Assembly: GCA_964506325.1 (NCBI GenBank)
Contig: CAZDLO010000040.1
Span: 1-31,820 of the forward strand
Source: CAINVV01 sp964506325
Lineage (GTDB): Bacteria > Bacteroidota > Bacteroidia > Bacteroidales > Prolixibacteraceae
DNA: 31,820 nt
Reading direction: 5' to 3'
The notes below the pieces were generated by a model that was not told the DNA's origin, ran no database searches, and saw only the letters and a list, made by a program, of their open reading frames with translations. Made by a program: the position numbers and the translations under genes. Below, piece after piece: positions 23,278-31,801 of the stretch; the stretch's first letter is position 1, and each line of letters begins with the position of its first letter.

Positions 23278-24108
23278 ATGAGAAACAGGATCAGGGTTTT
23301 TTTGGTCGTATTTTTGCTTGTATTGTCAGGTATTAATTCCCCTTTGTCTGCACAGTTGACCCGTGATCAGAATCTTTCGCGATTTGATGACAGGTTGTTG
23401 CATTTTGGTTTCTACCTGGGTGCCAACACAATGGACTACAGGTTTGAGCATTATACCAGTGTTTTGAATAACCCTGTATTCACCCAGAATCCCGGACTGG
23501 ATTTGCAGGCAGCCTATTATTACCAGGGAGTTCAGGCCTATCGTGTGGAATGTTTTCCTTTGAAACCCGGATTTACTGTCGGAGGTGTTTTGAATTTGAG
23601 GATGAATGATGGCGTGGATTTTCGTTTCACCCCTGGTATGTCTCTGGGTAGCAGACAGTTGATTTTTACTGAGAATATTGATCAATCCATCAGGCAATCT
23701 GATGTAGGGGGTATACTTTATCCTACAATTTCCTATGAAAGATACCTTACCACGCCCTCTGCCTATATAGATCTTCCGGTAGGCTTCAGGTACAAGGGAC
23801 TGAGGCACGGGAATTTCAGGCCGTATATTTATGGAGGGGGGGCTTACCGCAGGGATCTGGAAAACAAAAGGATTTCTGAGAGTGTGCTGCATCTGAAGAG
23901 AAACGGATATTACGCCGAGATCGCATTTGGTCTGGATACATACTTCCCTTTTTTCAGGTTTACCGGCGAATTTAAGTTTTCCTATGGATTGAATAACCTG
24001 ATAAGGCATGATGCCACCCAAAGCACGGACTATTCCCTGCCTTATTATGGCTATGTATTGGAGAAAGTAAATTCCAATATCTTTTCCCTGATTTTTTATT
24101 TTGAATAG
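23278..24108 (+). CDS. porT: PorT-like outer-membrane beta-barrel protein (type IX secretion/gliding)
   Basis: This 276-residue protein has a Sec signal peptide (core VFLVVFLLVLSG, cleavage near LSAQ) followed by alternating beta strands rich in aromatic residues and a final strand ending SLIFYFE, the closing signature of an outer-membrane barrel. Its length, barrel form and position directly after menG fit PorT, which is required for the type IX secretion system in Bacteroidota. Motifs such as LHFGFYLGANTMDYRF and GGILYPTISYERYL agree with that family. No other type IX genes are in the window. A generic PorT-like/OmpW-type barrel is the alternative. Confidence 0.78.
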   Translation: MRNRIRVFLVVFLLVLSGINSPLSAQLTRDQNLSRFDDRLLHFGFYLGANTMDYRFEHYTSVLNNPVFTQNPGLDLQAAYYYQGVQAYRVECFPLKPGFTVGGVLNLRMNDGVDFRFTPGMSLGSRQLIFTENIDQSIRQSDVGGILYPTISYERYLTTPSAYIDLPVGFRYKGLRHGNFRPYIYGGGAYRRDLENKRISESVLHLKRNGYYAEIAFGLDTYFPFFRFTGEFKFSYGLNNLIRHDATQSTDYSLPYYGYVLEKVNSNIFSLIFYFE

Positions 24109-24304
24109 CTGATTGAAAGCTGCCATGCTGGTTGTAGCTCAGCTGAAGACAAACAATTACAATTAGGGATGTTTTGTTCCCGGATAATGTTTGATCCGCA
24201 AAGTATTTCACTGTTGTTTTTTGTATTCTGATGAAACATCTTCGGGCTTATGTTCATATAAAAGGATGCAGCAGGTACTGCAAGGTTGTTTTATTTGCGG
24301 ATGG

Positions 24305-24312
24305 TACCTTTG
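24305..24312 (+). promoter_or_regulatory. -7 box of the COG2509 oxidoreductase gene
   Basis: TACCTTTG matches TAnnTTTG and lies 29 bases before ATG 24341. The nearest TTG upstream (24286-24288) is 16 bases away, shorter than usual. Confidence 0.42.
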
Positions 24313-24340
24313 AATTGCTGCTTAACAAAAGTTTTGTGAG

Positions 24341-25903
24341 ATGAAGAAGGAGCTTAATGTATCCGTAACTCCTGCTGAAGCAGGGGAACCAGGGCAACTC
24401 AAAAGCGTAGTTTCATTTGCCCTGAAAGTAGACAAGGACCGGATAATTCAGATAAGGATCATCCGGCATTCGATTGATGCAAGAAATTCCCGGATACGAA
24501 TAAATCTTTCGCTCGAAGTTTACATCGATGAGATACCTGAGCCATTAAGCAAACCACATTTCAATTATCCCTACGTCGGGAATAAAAAGCCTGTTGTTAT
24601 TGTTGGTGCCGGTCCGGCCGGTTTATTTGCAGCCCTGCATCTCATTGAACTGGGGTTTAAACCGATTATCCTGGAAAGGGGAAAAAAAGTAAATGACAGG
24701 AAGAAGGATATTTCTGCCATCCACCGGGAGCAGGTTGTCAATCCTGACTCGAACTATGGCTATGGGGAAGGGGGTGCCGGCACATTCTCTGATGGCAAGC
24801 TCTATACACGGTCGAAAAAGAGGGGAGACATCAGGAAAATCCTGGAGGTACTCAATTTCCATGGAGCTCAGGATGAGATTCTGATTGAAGCGCATCCGCA
24901 TATAGGAACAAACGTTTTGCCCAGGGTCATAGAGTCGATCAGGGAGACCATTGAAAAGTCCGGTGGAGTTTATTATTTTAATTCAAGGGTTAAAGATCTT
25001 ATAATCAAGGACAGTCATGTCAAAGGGGTGGTGTTGCAAAACGGTGACCGGGTGGAAGGATTGGCTGTAGTTCTGGCCACAGGCCATTCTGCCCGCGATA
25101 TTTATTACATATTGCAAAAAAACGGCATCCTTCTGGAGGCAAAAACTTTTGCCCTTGGTGTTCGCATCGAGCACCCCCAGGAATTGATCGATAAGATCCA
25201 ATACCATGGAACCGGCAGGGGCAAGTACCTTCCTCCTGCTGCCTATACCATGGTAGAGCAGGCAGGTGACCGTGGCGTCTATTCCTTCTGCATGTGTCCC
25301 GGAGGTGTCATCGTTCCTGCTGCCACTTCTCCGATGGAATTGGTTGTGAATGGAATGTCTCCATCGAGCAGGGGAGGTAAATTTGCCAATTCAGGAATGG
25401 TAACTGAGATCAGGGTAGAGGATATTCCGCTGGAATTTCACCGGTTTGGAAACTTTGCCGGTTTGGAGTTTCAGCAGGCAGTAGAAAAAAGCTGCTTCCA
25501 TGCTGCCGGAAAGAGTCAGCTGGCTCCGGCACAAAGGCTATCTGATTTTATGAACAACCGTTTATCCGGATCCTTGCCGGACACCTCTTACAGACCGGGC
25601 CTTACAACTTCAAATATTGGGTCCTGGCTGCCGGATTTTATAACTTTGCGATTGAGGGATGGGTTGATGAAAATGGGAAAAAAAAGTAACGGGTATCTCA
25701 CCAATGATGCTATTGTTCTAGGAGTCGAAAGCAGAACTTCTTCCCCCCTCAGGATTCCGAGATCGGATGAGACCCTGGAGCAACTGCAGGTAAAAGGACT
25801 TTTCCCATGCGGAGAAGGTGCGGGATATGCAGGGGGCATTGTTTCCTCAGCGGTGGATGGAGAACGGGTGGCAGAGATGATCGGACAGTTGTTCAAACCC
25901 TGA
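24341..25903 (+). CDS. Uncharacterised FAD-dependent dehydrogenase (COG2509 type)
   Basis: This 520-residue flavoprotein starts with a small alpha/beta N-terminal domain (1-80), then the dinucleotide-binding motif GAGPAGLFAALHLIELGF (about 88-105) and an acidic strand end at ILERGKKV. Other conserved parts are NYGYGEGGAGTFSDGKLYTR, VVLATGHSARDIY, CMCPGGVIVPA and the final FAD contact GLFPCGEGAGYAGGIVSSAV. This arrangement is that of the widespread but uncharacterised COG2509 proteins; substrate and partner are unknown. It has its own promoter-like box and runs into a long palindromic repeat that separates it from the convergent methyltransferase gene. Confidence 0.9.
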   Translation: MKKELNVSVTPAEAGEPGQLKSVVSFALKVDKDRIIQIRIIRHSIDARNSRIRINLSLEVYIDEIPEPLSKPHFNYPYVGNKKPVVIVGAGPAGLFAALHLIELGFKPIILERGKKVNDRKKDISAIHREQVVNPDSNYGYGEGGAGTFSDGKLYTRSKKRGDIRKILEVLNFHGAQDEILIEAHPHIGTNVLPRVIESIRETIEKSGGVYYFNSRVKDLIIKDSHVKGVVLQNGDRVEGLAVVLATGHSARDIYYILQKNGILLEAKTFALGVRIEHPQELIDKIQYHGTGRGKYLPPAAYTMVEQAGDRGVYSFCMCPGGVIVPAATSPMELVVNGMSPSSRGGKFANSGMVTEIRVEDIPLEFHRFGNFAGLEFQQAVEKSCFHAAGKSQLAPAQRLSDFMNNRLSGSLPDTSYRPGLTTSNIGSWLPDFITLRLRDGLMKMGKKSNGYLTNDAIVLGVESRTSSPLRIPRSDETLEQLQVKGLFPCGEGAGYAGGIVSSAVDGERVAEMIGQLFKP

Positions 25904-25909
25904 TTTTAA

Positions 25910-25972
25910 CCTATACCCTCAAGGTTTTTAAAACCTATACCCTCAAGGTTTTTAAAACCTTGAGGGTATAGG
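25910..25972. repeat. Tandem plus inverted repeat, long palindrome between convergent genes
   Basis: A 24-base unit starting CCTATACCCTCAAGG occurs twice in direct tandem (25910-25933 and 25934-25957). The second copy runs into its own reverse complement, giving a perfect 19-bp inverted repeat with a single-base centre (25934-25952 with 25954-25972). The element starts 7 bases after the stop of the FAD enzyme and ends 11 bases before the stop of the methyltransferase gene. The hairpin has T and A runs at its tip, not its base, so it is not a classical terminator, but it could block transcription from both sides. The form suggests a short dispersed repeat; other genomic copies cannot be checked here. 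Confidence 0.85.
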
Positions 25973-25983
25973 CCATAAAGTAT

Positions 25984-26757
25984 TTATTTTTTATCTCTCC
26001 TCCGGAATTCTGCACAGATAATTGAAGCTGAGACTGCTACATTCAACGATTCAAGCTCTTTTTTGCCTGCAGGGAAGGGCGGAATGGATATTCTTCTGGT
26101 TAATAAGTCTTCAAGTCCGGGAGAAATGCCTTTCCCTTCATTTCCCAATACTATAAGTGCCTGAGTCGCCAGGTCGGCTTCAAATATGTTTTCTCCATCC
26201 ATAAAAGTTCCAAAAACCGGAATGCCAGAACCTGCTGCTTTTGACAGCAAATCGGTAAGGTCCAGGTAACGGGCCTTTACGCGGGCAATTGCGCCCATTG
26301 AAGACTGGACACTTTTGGGGTTGAAGATATCAGCACAATCCGTTGAACAAAAAACATTGCTGATACCAAACCAGTCGGCAGTGCGTATTATTGTTCCAAA
26401 ATTTCCAGGATCCTGAATATGGTCCAGAACCAGGCTGATACCCTGAAATGAATACTCAGTCAGCGGTTCTACAACAGGAATTTTAAATACCGCCAGTGCA
26501 GAGGATGGATTCCGGAAGGCAGATAATCGCTCCATCTCTTTGTCTTTCAGTTGCATGGTACTGACAGGCAATTTCTTGATGCTAAAAATCCGCAACCCTT
26601 TATCGGTCAGATATAACTCAACAAGTTCAAGGGAAGTACGCAACAGATCGAAGACCAGCTTTTCTCCCTCAGCAACGAATAATCCAGTCCGCTCACGTTC
26701 TTTTTTGTCAGTCAGGGAACGGATCTGTTCAATTTTCTGTTTTGGGATCATCGTCAT
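25984..26757 (-). CDS. TrmH/SpoU family RNA 2'-O-methyltransferase
   Basis: This 257-residue protein has an N-terminal L30e-like substrate-binding domain (about 1-95, with KKERERTGLFVAEGEKLV) and a C-terminal SPOUT knot domain. The three SpoU motifs are present: DHIQDPGNFGTIIRTADWFG (motif 1), IVLGNEGKGIS (motif 2) and ESLNVAVSASII (motif 3), so SAM binding in the knot is likely intact. The target RNA (rRNA or tRNA ribose) is not decided. The start at 26757 could be two codons too long (MTM). It is divergent from the TamL-like gene, with -7 boxes for both in the 84-base spacer. Confidence 0.92.
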   Translation of the reverse strand: MTMIPKQKIEQIRSLTDKKERERTGLFVAEGEKLVFDLLRTSLELVELYLTDKGLRIFSIKKLPVSTMQLKDKEMERLSAFRNPSSALAVFKIPVVEPLTEYSFQGISLVLDHIQDPGNFGTIIRTADWFGISNVFCSTDCADIFNPKSVQSSMGAIARVKARYLDLTDLLSKAAGSGIPVFGTFMDGENIFEADLATQALIVLGNEGKGISPGLEDLLTRRISIPPFPAGKKELESLNVAVSASIICAEFRRRDKK

Positions 26758-26777
26758 TTCCGGTAAAAAGTTTAAAT

Positions 26778-26785
26778 CAAAAATA
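26778..26785 (-). promoter_or_regulatory. -7 box of the RNA methyltransferase gene
   Basis: Read on the minus strand this is TATTTTTG, a match to TAnnTTTG, 20 bases before the ATG. No clear -33 box was found. Confidence 0.45.
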
Positions 26786-26811
26786 ATCCATTTTTAATTA
26801 GCAGGGTTGAT

Positions 26812-26819
26812 TATCTTTG
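26812..26819 (+). promoter_or_regulatory. -7 box of the TamL-like gene
   Basis: TATCTTTG matches TAnnTTTG and predicts a transcript start near 26826, about 16 bases before the TTG start codon at 26842. Confidence 0.5.
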
Positions 26820-26841
26820 TTTTAGTTTAAAGATTGACAAA

Positions 26842-29169
26842 TTGAATTTTGTTTACTCAAATAGGCGCTTCATAACAGGATTTGTCCTGTTTTCTTTTTT
26901 GGTTGCAGGTTGTCGGACCAATAAATATGTACCTGACAATGATTATCTCCTGTCTAAGGTCAATATTGAAATTGACAGGAAATCTATCGACAAAAACGAA
27001 TTAAAGAGTTACCTGAAACAGAAACCAAACACAAGGATTTTTGGCTTCTGGAGGTTTCATCTAGGCCTTTATAATTTATCAGGCAGGAAGGAGAACGGCT
27101 GGCTCAAGAGGATAGGGGAAGCCCCAGTGATTTATGACCCTTATCTTACGGTAAAGACGGAGGAGGAATTCAGGCGCTTTCTTCAGAATAAGGGATTCTA
27201 CAATGCAATAATTAGGGACAGTACGGTTCTAAGGTCTAAGGGGAAGGCCGAAGTTAATTATTACATTACTACAAACCGACCCTATCAGATCAGAACCTAC
27301 CAGGTTGAGGTCAGGGATGATTCCTTGCGGGAGTTTTTGTCAAAGGCAGATAATGAGTGCCTTATAAAGCCGGATGCACTTTTTGATTCAGATCAGTTGG
27401 GCAGTGAGAGCCAGCGGCTGTTGAAAAAACTGCAAAACGAAGGTTACTTTAAATCTACCAAGAACAATTTCTATTTCGAAGCCGACTCCTCAAAAAAAGA
27501 GCATGGTGTTGATCTGAAACTGGTGGTGGAAAAGGAGTCCTACAATGATACCCTGAACCAGATTTCAAAAAGGAACCATCAGAAGTTTTCTTTTCGGAAT
27601 TTTTACTACATGAATGAAAAGGAAAATCAAAATTCTCTTTTTTCACCCAATGCAGGCATTGAAGAAGCAAAAAATGACACCCTGAAAATTGGCCATCATT
27701 TTTTTATTTACAAAGGGAAGAAGAGGCTTAAGCCTTTTCTTATGATGAATGCCAATCACCTTGCCGACAAGGTATACTACAGTACAGATATGGTGGACAG
27801 GACTTACAATGAATTTTTTTCCTCCAGGCTCTTTAAACTTATCAATATTCGTTTTATTGAAACTGCTCAACAAGATAGCCTGGGTAATCCGATGCTGGAT
27901 TGTTACATTCAACTTACCCCCAGCATGAACCAGGCTTACAGCGCGAGCATAGAAGTGACTAATTCCCTCGGAAATTTCGGCATTGCCGGTAATCTGGGCT
28001 ATCAGCATAAAAACCTATTCAGGGGAGGAGAGATCTTGGATCTCAATTTCCTGGCAGGAACTCAGAAGCATAGTTATGGCACAACAGATTCGACCACTAC
28101 TTTCAACTCTGGAGAGACAGGCGTTGATGCAAAAATTACCGTTCCGAAATTCATGGCGCCGGATTTGAAAATTGACTTTTTCAAATATTCTACGCCTCAG
28201 ACTTTTATCAATGCATCGTACAATTTTCAGAATACTCCCGATTATACAAGGACCATTGCCCGTACCGCTTTCGGATACCAATGGAAATCATCGAATTTCA
28301 AGACTCACAGAATTAACCTGCTGGATATTAATCTGGTGAAAATGTTTGCCCTTGATTCAGCCTTCCTGTCGAGCATCGAGAATTTGTACATAAAAAGTTC
28401 TTACGTCGACCACTCTATCTCCTCCTTTAACTATTCTTTTACCTACAGCACGCAGACACAGAAGAAGACAGATTACCTGGTATTCAAATCGAATTTTGAA
28501 ACGGCGGGCAATGTTCTTTACGGAATTAACAAGGTTTTCAGCAGACCAACCAATGCCTCTGAGGACAAAATTCTTAACCAGTATTATTTTCTGAACACTC
28601 CCTTCGCCCAGTACTTTAAAATGGACCTTGAATACAGGAGAGGATGGATGGAGGGCCCTTACAATGCTTTTGCCATCCGGGCATACGGTGGAGTGGCCTT
28701 TGCTTACGGGAACTCCGACCAGATGCCTTTCGAACGAAAATATTTTTCAGGTGGCGCCAACGGCGTCCGGGCATGGCCGATCCGGACACTTGGCCCGGGT
28801 TCCTATGTTTCGGATCCCACCGAGTTTCCAAACCAGTCGGGAGACCTCAAGATTGAAGCAAATGCTGAATACCGTTTCAAACTGGTCGGTTCCTTTGAAG
28901 GGGCCCTGTTTGTAGACATGGGAAACATATGGTCGGTAAGGGACAACAGGCCTGGAACAGAATTTAACCTGAACAGGTTCTACAAGGAGATCGCCATTGG
29001 TTCGGGATTGGGAATGAGATACGATTTTTCGTACGTTATCCTGCGTCTTGATTTTGGCCTCAAAATGCACGATCCCTCCCTGGCAGAAGGCAGCAGGTGG
29101 ATTTCTCCGTCCTCCTATTTTAACAAGGGCAATCTGAATTTTGTCTTTGCCATCGGTTATCCTTTTTAA
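26842..29169 (+). CDS. tamL: TamL-type BamA/TamA family outer-membrane lipoprotein
   Basis: This 775-residue protein is an Omp85-superfamily barrel with a lipoprotein signal: lipobox LVAGC with the lipidated cysteine at residue 24. POTRA-like domains follow to about residue 350 (for example VKTEEEFRRFLQNKGFYNA and LLKKLQNEGYF). The 16-strand barrel ends at FVFAIGYPF, with the lid-lock-like FSGGANGVRAWPIRTLGPG typical of this superfamily. Such lipidated BamA/TamA proteins in Bacteroidota are called TamL and are thought to work with TamB in envelope assembly. The start is TTG 26842: no ATG exists near the signal sequence, and the lipobox distance is right. It is divergent from trmH, as often seen, and followed after 44 bases by the HhH protein. 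Confidence 0.85.
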   Translation: MNFVYSNRRFITGFVLFSFLVAGCRTNKYVPDNDYLLSKVNIEIDRKSIDKNELKSYLKQKPNTRIFGFWRFHLGLYNLSGRKENGWLKRIGEAPVIYDPYLTVKTEEEFRRFLQNKGFYNAIIRDSTVLRSKGKAEVNYYITTNRPYQIRTYQVEVRDDSLREFLSKADNECLIKPDALFDSDQLGSESQRLLKKLQNEGYFKSTKNNFYFEADSSKKEHGVDLKLVVEKESYNDTLNQISKRNHQKFSFRNFYYMNEKENQNSLFSPNAGIEEAKNDTLKIGHHFFIYKGKKRLKPFLMMNANHLADKVYYSTDMVDRTYNEFFSSRLFKLINIRFIETAQQDSLGNPMLDCYIQLTPSMNQAYSASIEVTNSLGNFGIAGNLGYQHKNLFRGGEILDLNFLAGTQKHSYGTTDSTTTFNSGETGVDAKITVPKFMAPDLKIDFFKYSTPQTFINASYNFQNTPDYTRTIARTAFGYQWKSSNFKTHRINLLDINLVKMFALDSAFLSSIENLYIKSSYVDHSISSFNYSFTYSTQTQKKTDYLVFKSNFETAGNVLYGINKVFSRPTNASEDKILNQYYFLNTPFAQYFKMDLEYRRGWMEGPYNAFAIRAYGGVAFAYGNSDQMPFERKYFSGGANGVRAWPIRTLGPGSYVSDPTEFPNQSGDLKIEANAEYRFKLVGSFEGALFVDMGNIWSVRDNRPGTEFNLNRFYKEIAIGSGLGMRYDFSYVILRLDFGLKMHDPSLAEGSRWISPSSYFNKGNLNFVFAIGYPF

Positions 29170-29213
29170 TTTTCCATCCCGTTTTCTTTCTTCTCCCGGA
29201 AATGGGGTAACTT

Positions 29214-30170
29214 ATGTCTGGAAATTCTTTTCTTATGATTTTCAGGCAAGTTCGGGAATATTTCATTTTTACACGCAGGGAAAGAAACGGTCTGCTGGTA
29301 CTGGTCTCTATTCTGATACTGGTTGTAAGTATTGATTTTGTGTTTCCATACCTGATTCCCGCTGAAAGCTGCGATGTATCAGGTTTGAAAGATGAAGCAG
29401 TGGATTATTACGACAAGTCCGGGCCGGTTATTGTGCCGGAAGAGGTCCCCTTCACGGCAGTCTTTGATCCGAATGTTGTTAATCCTGATGATTTGAAGAA
29501 ACTGGGAGTGCCTCCTGTGGTAGCAGGAAACTGGATCAGATATCTTCAAAAAGGCGGAAAATTTAGAAGAAAGGATGAAGTACGCAAATTGTATGGTATG
29601 AATGATGAACTGTACAACAGACTGGCTGACCATATTAACATAAAAGTGCAGGCAAAGATACCAAAGTCCATAACCGGTAATTCGGGAGGAGACAAGCAGG
29701 TATTGAAAGAAGACTGCCTGCAGGAAAAACAAACAAATCCCAGCATTGCAGCCATACGTGATGTTGTTTTGGTCGAAATCAACAGGGCAGACTCGGTGCA
29801 ACTTGAATCTCTGCCCGGTATTGGCCCGGTACTTGCTTCCAGGATACTCAAATACAGAAATCTCATCGGAGGGTTTTATGAAGTGTCGCAATTAAAGGAT
29901 GTATACGGGATGAAGGAAGAATTGTGGATGAAGTCATCTTCCCGTATCTGTGTTGATACTTCGGCGATAAAAAAACTTAGAATAAATTTTATGACTTTGT
30001 CAGAATTGGGCAGGCATCCCTATGTAGGATTCAGAACTGCCAGGAAGATTGTCAACCAACGTGATTTGCACGGCAAATTTTCAAGGAAGGAGGAGTTAGA
30101 GGCTCTACTTTCACCGGATTCACTTCGTCGCTTACTGCCATACGTTGGATTGGGGAATGGTGTATTTTGA
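29214..30170 (+). CDS. Membrane-anchored helix-hairpin-helix (ComEA-like) protein
   Basis: This 318-residue protein has one N-terminal membrane segment (about 27-48, LLVLVSILILVVSIDF) and then three helix-hairpin-helix modules, each followed by an F-x-x-x-E/Q-L pattern: VNPDDLKKLGVPP with KFRRKDEVRKLYGM, INRADSVQLESLPGIGPVLA with FYEVSQLKDVYGM, and FMTLSELGRHPYVGFRTARK with KFSRKEELEAL. Such modules bind DNA without sequence preference, as in ComEA of DNA uptake, so a periplasmic DNA-binding role is possible. The start could instead be ATG 29235, seven codons downstream. It may share a transcript with the TamL-like gene. Its function is unproven. Confidence 0.8.
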   Translation: MSGNSFLMIFRQVREYFIFTRRERNGLLVLVSILILVVSIDFVFPYLIPAESCDVSGLKDEAVDYYDKSGPVIVPEEVPFTAVFDPNVVNPDDLKKLGVPPVVAGNWIRYLQKGGKFRRKDEVRKLYGMNDELYNRLADHINIKVQAKIPKSITGNSGGDKQVLKEDCLQEKQTNPSIAAIRDVVLVEINRADSVQLESLPGIGPVLASRILKYRNLIGGFYEVSQLKDVYGMKEELWMKSSSRICVDTSAIKKLRINFMTLSELGRHPYVGFRTARKIVNQRDLHGKFSRKEELEALLSPDSLRRLLPYVGLGNGVF

Positions 30171-30206
30171 TTTTTTTCTGTTTTTTAAGAATTTTGTGTG
30201 GAAATG

Positions 30207-30237
30207 TTGCATAAATCGCTAAATACTTCTAAATTTG
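30207..30237 (+). promoter_or_regulatory. Promoter of rpsU
   Basis: TTG at 30207-30209, a 20-base spacer and TAAATTTG at 30230-30237 match the Bacteroidota consensus well. A transcript start near 30243 gives a leader of about 34 bases before the rpsU ATG. Confidence 0.68.
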
Positions 30238-30276
30238 CGACCCGAAAAGACTTAGAATAAAGTAAAAAATTAACGT

Positions 30277-30471
30277 ATGATTGTTATTCCTATCAAAGAC
30301 GGTGAGAACATTGAAAGAGCACTGAAGCGCTTCAAAAGAAAATTTGAAAAGACAGGTGCTGTCAAAGAACTTCGTGGCCGTCAAGCCTTTGAAAAACCTT
30401 CAATTACTCGTCGTACAGAGATTAAGAAGGCGATTTACATCGAGCAATTGCAGCGTTCAGAAGATAATTGA
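30277..30471 (+). CDS. rpsU: Small ribosomal subunit protein bS21
   Basis: This 64-residue basic protein is bS21, a 30S subunit protein near the 3' end of 16S rRNA that helps mRNA binding. Typical parts are IPIKDGENIERALKRFKRKF, then EKTGAVKELRGRQAFEKPS, then RRTEIKKAIY. The length is normal for Bacteroidota. It has a near-consensus promoter and is followed by xerC after 70 bases and raiA, an order found in many Bacteroidota just before the tRNA-tuf region. Confidence 0.96.
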   Translation: MIVIPIKDGENIERALKRFKRKFEKTGAVKELRGRQAFEKPSITRRTEIKKAIYIEQLQRSEDN

Positions 30472-30541
30472 TATTTTAACGCAGAAAATTGTTTTTTGGA
30501 GGAAAAAGTCGTAAATTCCTTCCGATTTCAATTTCGTTTGA

Positions 30542-31426
30542 ATGCAACATTTCGAACAATTTCTTGGTTTCTTAAGATATGAGAAGCGGTATTCCGGTCA
30601 TACGGTAACTGCTTATACGAAGGACCTCGACCAATTCATCCAATTTGGCAGTGAAATGGTTGAGGATTTTTCTTTGTTGACGGTTGATCATCATCTGATC
30701 AGGCAATGGGTTATATCTCTTATGGACCAGGGCATGACAGTTGTCAGTGTCAAACGGAAAATTTCCACGCTGCGATCCCTTTACAAATATTTACTGCGGG
30801 ACGGATTGATGAAAAAGGATCCGACCGATCTGGTAATGGTGCCGAAAAGTGGTAAGAAGTTACCACAATTTGTCCAGGAGAATGAGATGAACAAGTTACT
30901 GGACACTTCTTACTTTACCGGTGATTTCAGTGGTTTGCGGGATAAAGCAATTCTTTCACTTTTTTACGGTACCGGAATGCGGCTTTCCGAGCTCATGGGA
31001 ATCCGTATGGCAGACCTTAATCTGAAGGAAAGGGTGGTAAAAGTTCTGGGAAAACGGAACAAGGAGCGCCTTATTCCGTATCCTTTAGAAATAAGCCATG
31101 ATATTTCCGGTTATCTGACAGCCAGGAATGAGCTTGTCGGTGATTCGATCAGTTATTTGTTCGTGACAGAAAAGGGTGAGCAGGTTTATGAGAAGCTCCT
31201 TTACAGGATTGTAAGAAAATATCTCAGCCTTGTAACTACCATGGAAAAGCGCAGTCCGCATATTTTAAGGCACAGTTACGCAACACACCTTTTGAACCGC
31301 GGGGCGGACCTTAACGCTATCAAAGAACTTTTGGGGCATGCAAGCCTGGCGGCAACCCAGGTTTATACACATACCTCATTTGAGAAGTTGAAGACTATAT
31401 ACAACCAGGCTCATCCCAGAGCTTAA
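30542..31426 (+). CDS. xerC: Site-specific tyrosine recombinase XerC/XerD type
   Basis: This 294-residue recombinase resolves chromosome dimers at dif-type sites. The N-terminal SAM-like core-binding domain (1-100) contains YEKRYSGHTVTAYTKDL. The catalytic set is complete: Arg147 in GTGMRLSEL, Lys171 in GKRNKER, His240 and Arg243 in SPHILRHSYATHL, His266 in LLGHASLAATQ and the nucleophile Tyr275 in VYTHTS. Its length and its place between rpsU and raiA mark it as the chromosomal Xer protein and not a phage or transposon integrase. XerC and XerD cannot be told apart with certainty from one sequence. Confidence 0.94.
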   Translation: MQHFEQFLGFLRYEKRYSGHTVTAYTKDLDQFIQFGSEMVEDFSLLTVDHHLIRQWVISLMDQGMTVVSVKRKISTLRSLYKYLLRDGLMKKDPTDLVMVPKSGKKLPQFVQENEMNKLLDTSYFTGDFSGLRDKAILSLFYGTGMRLSELMGIRMADLNLKERVVKVLGKRNKERLIPYPLEISHDISGYLTARNELVGDSISYLFVTEKGEQVYEKLLYRIVRKYLSLVTTMEKRSPHILRHSYATHLLNRGADLNAIKELLGHASLAATQVYTHTSFEKLKTIYNQAHPRA

Positions 31427-31444
31427 ATTAGAGGAGGAACGATT

Positions 31445-31747
31445 ATGGATGTAAAAGTACAAACTGTTCATTTCAAAGCCGACCAGAAGCTGATCGACTT
31501 TTGTGAAAAAAGGTTGAACAAGCTGGATCAATTTTTTGACAGTGTCATCGGAGCCGAAGTAATGCTTAAGCTCGAGAAGGATGAAGATCGTGAGAATAAA
31601 GTCAGTGAAATAAAGCTTTCTGTTCCAGCCAACGATCCTTTGTTCGCCAAAAAACAGGCAAAAACATTCGAAGAAGCAGTTGATTTGTCAGTAGATGCGT
31701 TGAAAAAGCAGATTGAAAAATACAAAACAAAAATCAACAACAAATAA
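31445..31747 (+). CDS. raiA: Ribosome hibernation promoting factor (HPF/RaiA family, short form)
   Basis: This 100-residue protein binds the 30S decoding centre in stationary phase and protects idle ribosomes. The fold is visible as VQTVHFKADQKLIDFCEKRL, followed by the strand AEVMLKLEKD, the strand KVSEIKLSVP and the helix FEEAVDLSVDALKKQIEKYK ending in a basic tail. It is the short form, without the C-terminal dimerisation domain. A GAGGAGG sequence at 31432-31438 lies seven bases upstream of the ATG, an unusually clear Shine-Dalgarno site for this phylum. It lies 18 bases after xerC, so the two are probably cotranscribed. Confidence 0.94.
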   Translation: MDVKVQTVHFKADQKLIDFCEKRLNKLDQFFDSVIGAEVMLKLEKDEDRENKVSEIKLSVPANDPLFAKKQAKTFEEAVDLSVDALKKQIEKYKTKINNK

Positions 31748-31767
31748 TTTAAAAAAAAGTTAGCTGA

Positions 31768-31801
31768 TTTGATTTTAAGAAAAAAAAATAGTTTAAATTT
31801 G
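31768..31801 (+). promoter_or_regulatory. Promoter for a gene beyond the right edge
   Basis: TTTG at 31768-31771 and TAAATTTG at 31794-31801 are separated by 22 bases, one more than usual. Nothing downstream in the last 19 bases is coding. From the common order after raiA, tRNA genes and tuf are expected next, which is inference. Confidence 0.5.

Noticed and set aside
23326..24126. Long open frame of 266 codons on the minus strand opposite porT
   Set aside because: It lies wholly opposite a gene with a clear signal peptide and barrel pattern and has no recognisable domain; it is a shadow frame.
24130..24147. tRNA-like start GGTTGTAGCTCAGCTGAA
   Set aside because: It resembles the acceptor and D-arm start of a tRNA, but no anticodon stem, T-arm (GGTTCGA-type) or closing acceptor strand follows in the next 80 bases.
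30542..31426. Possible integrase of a mobile element
   Set aside because: The recombinase lies in the conserved rpsU-xerC-raiA order, has XerC length, and no attachment-site repeats or phage genes surround it.
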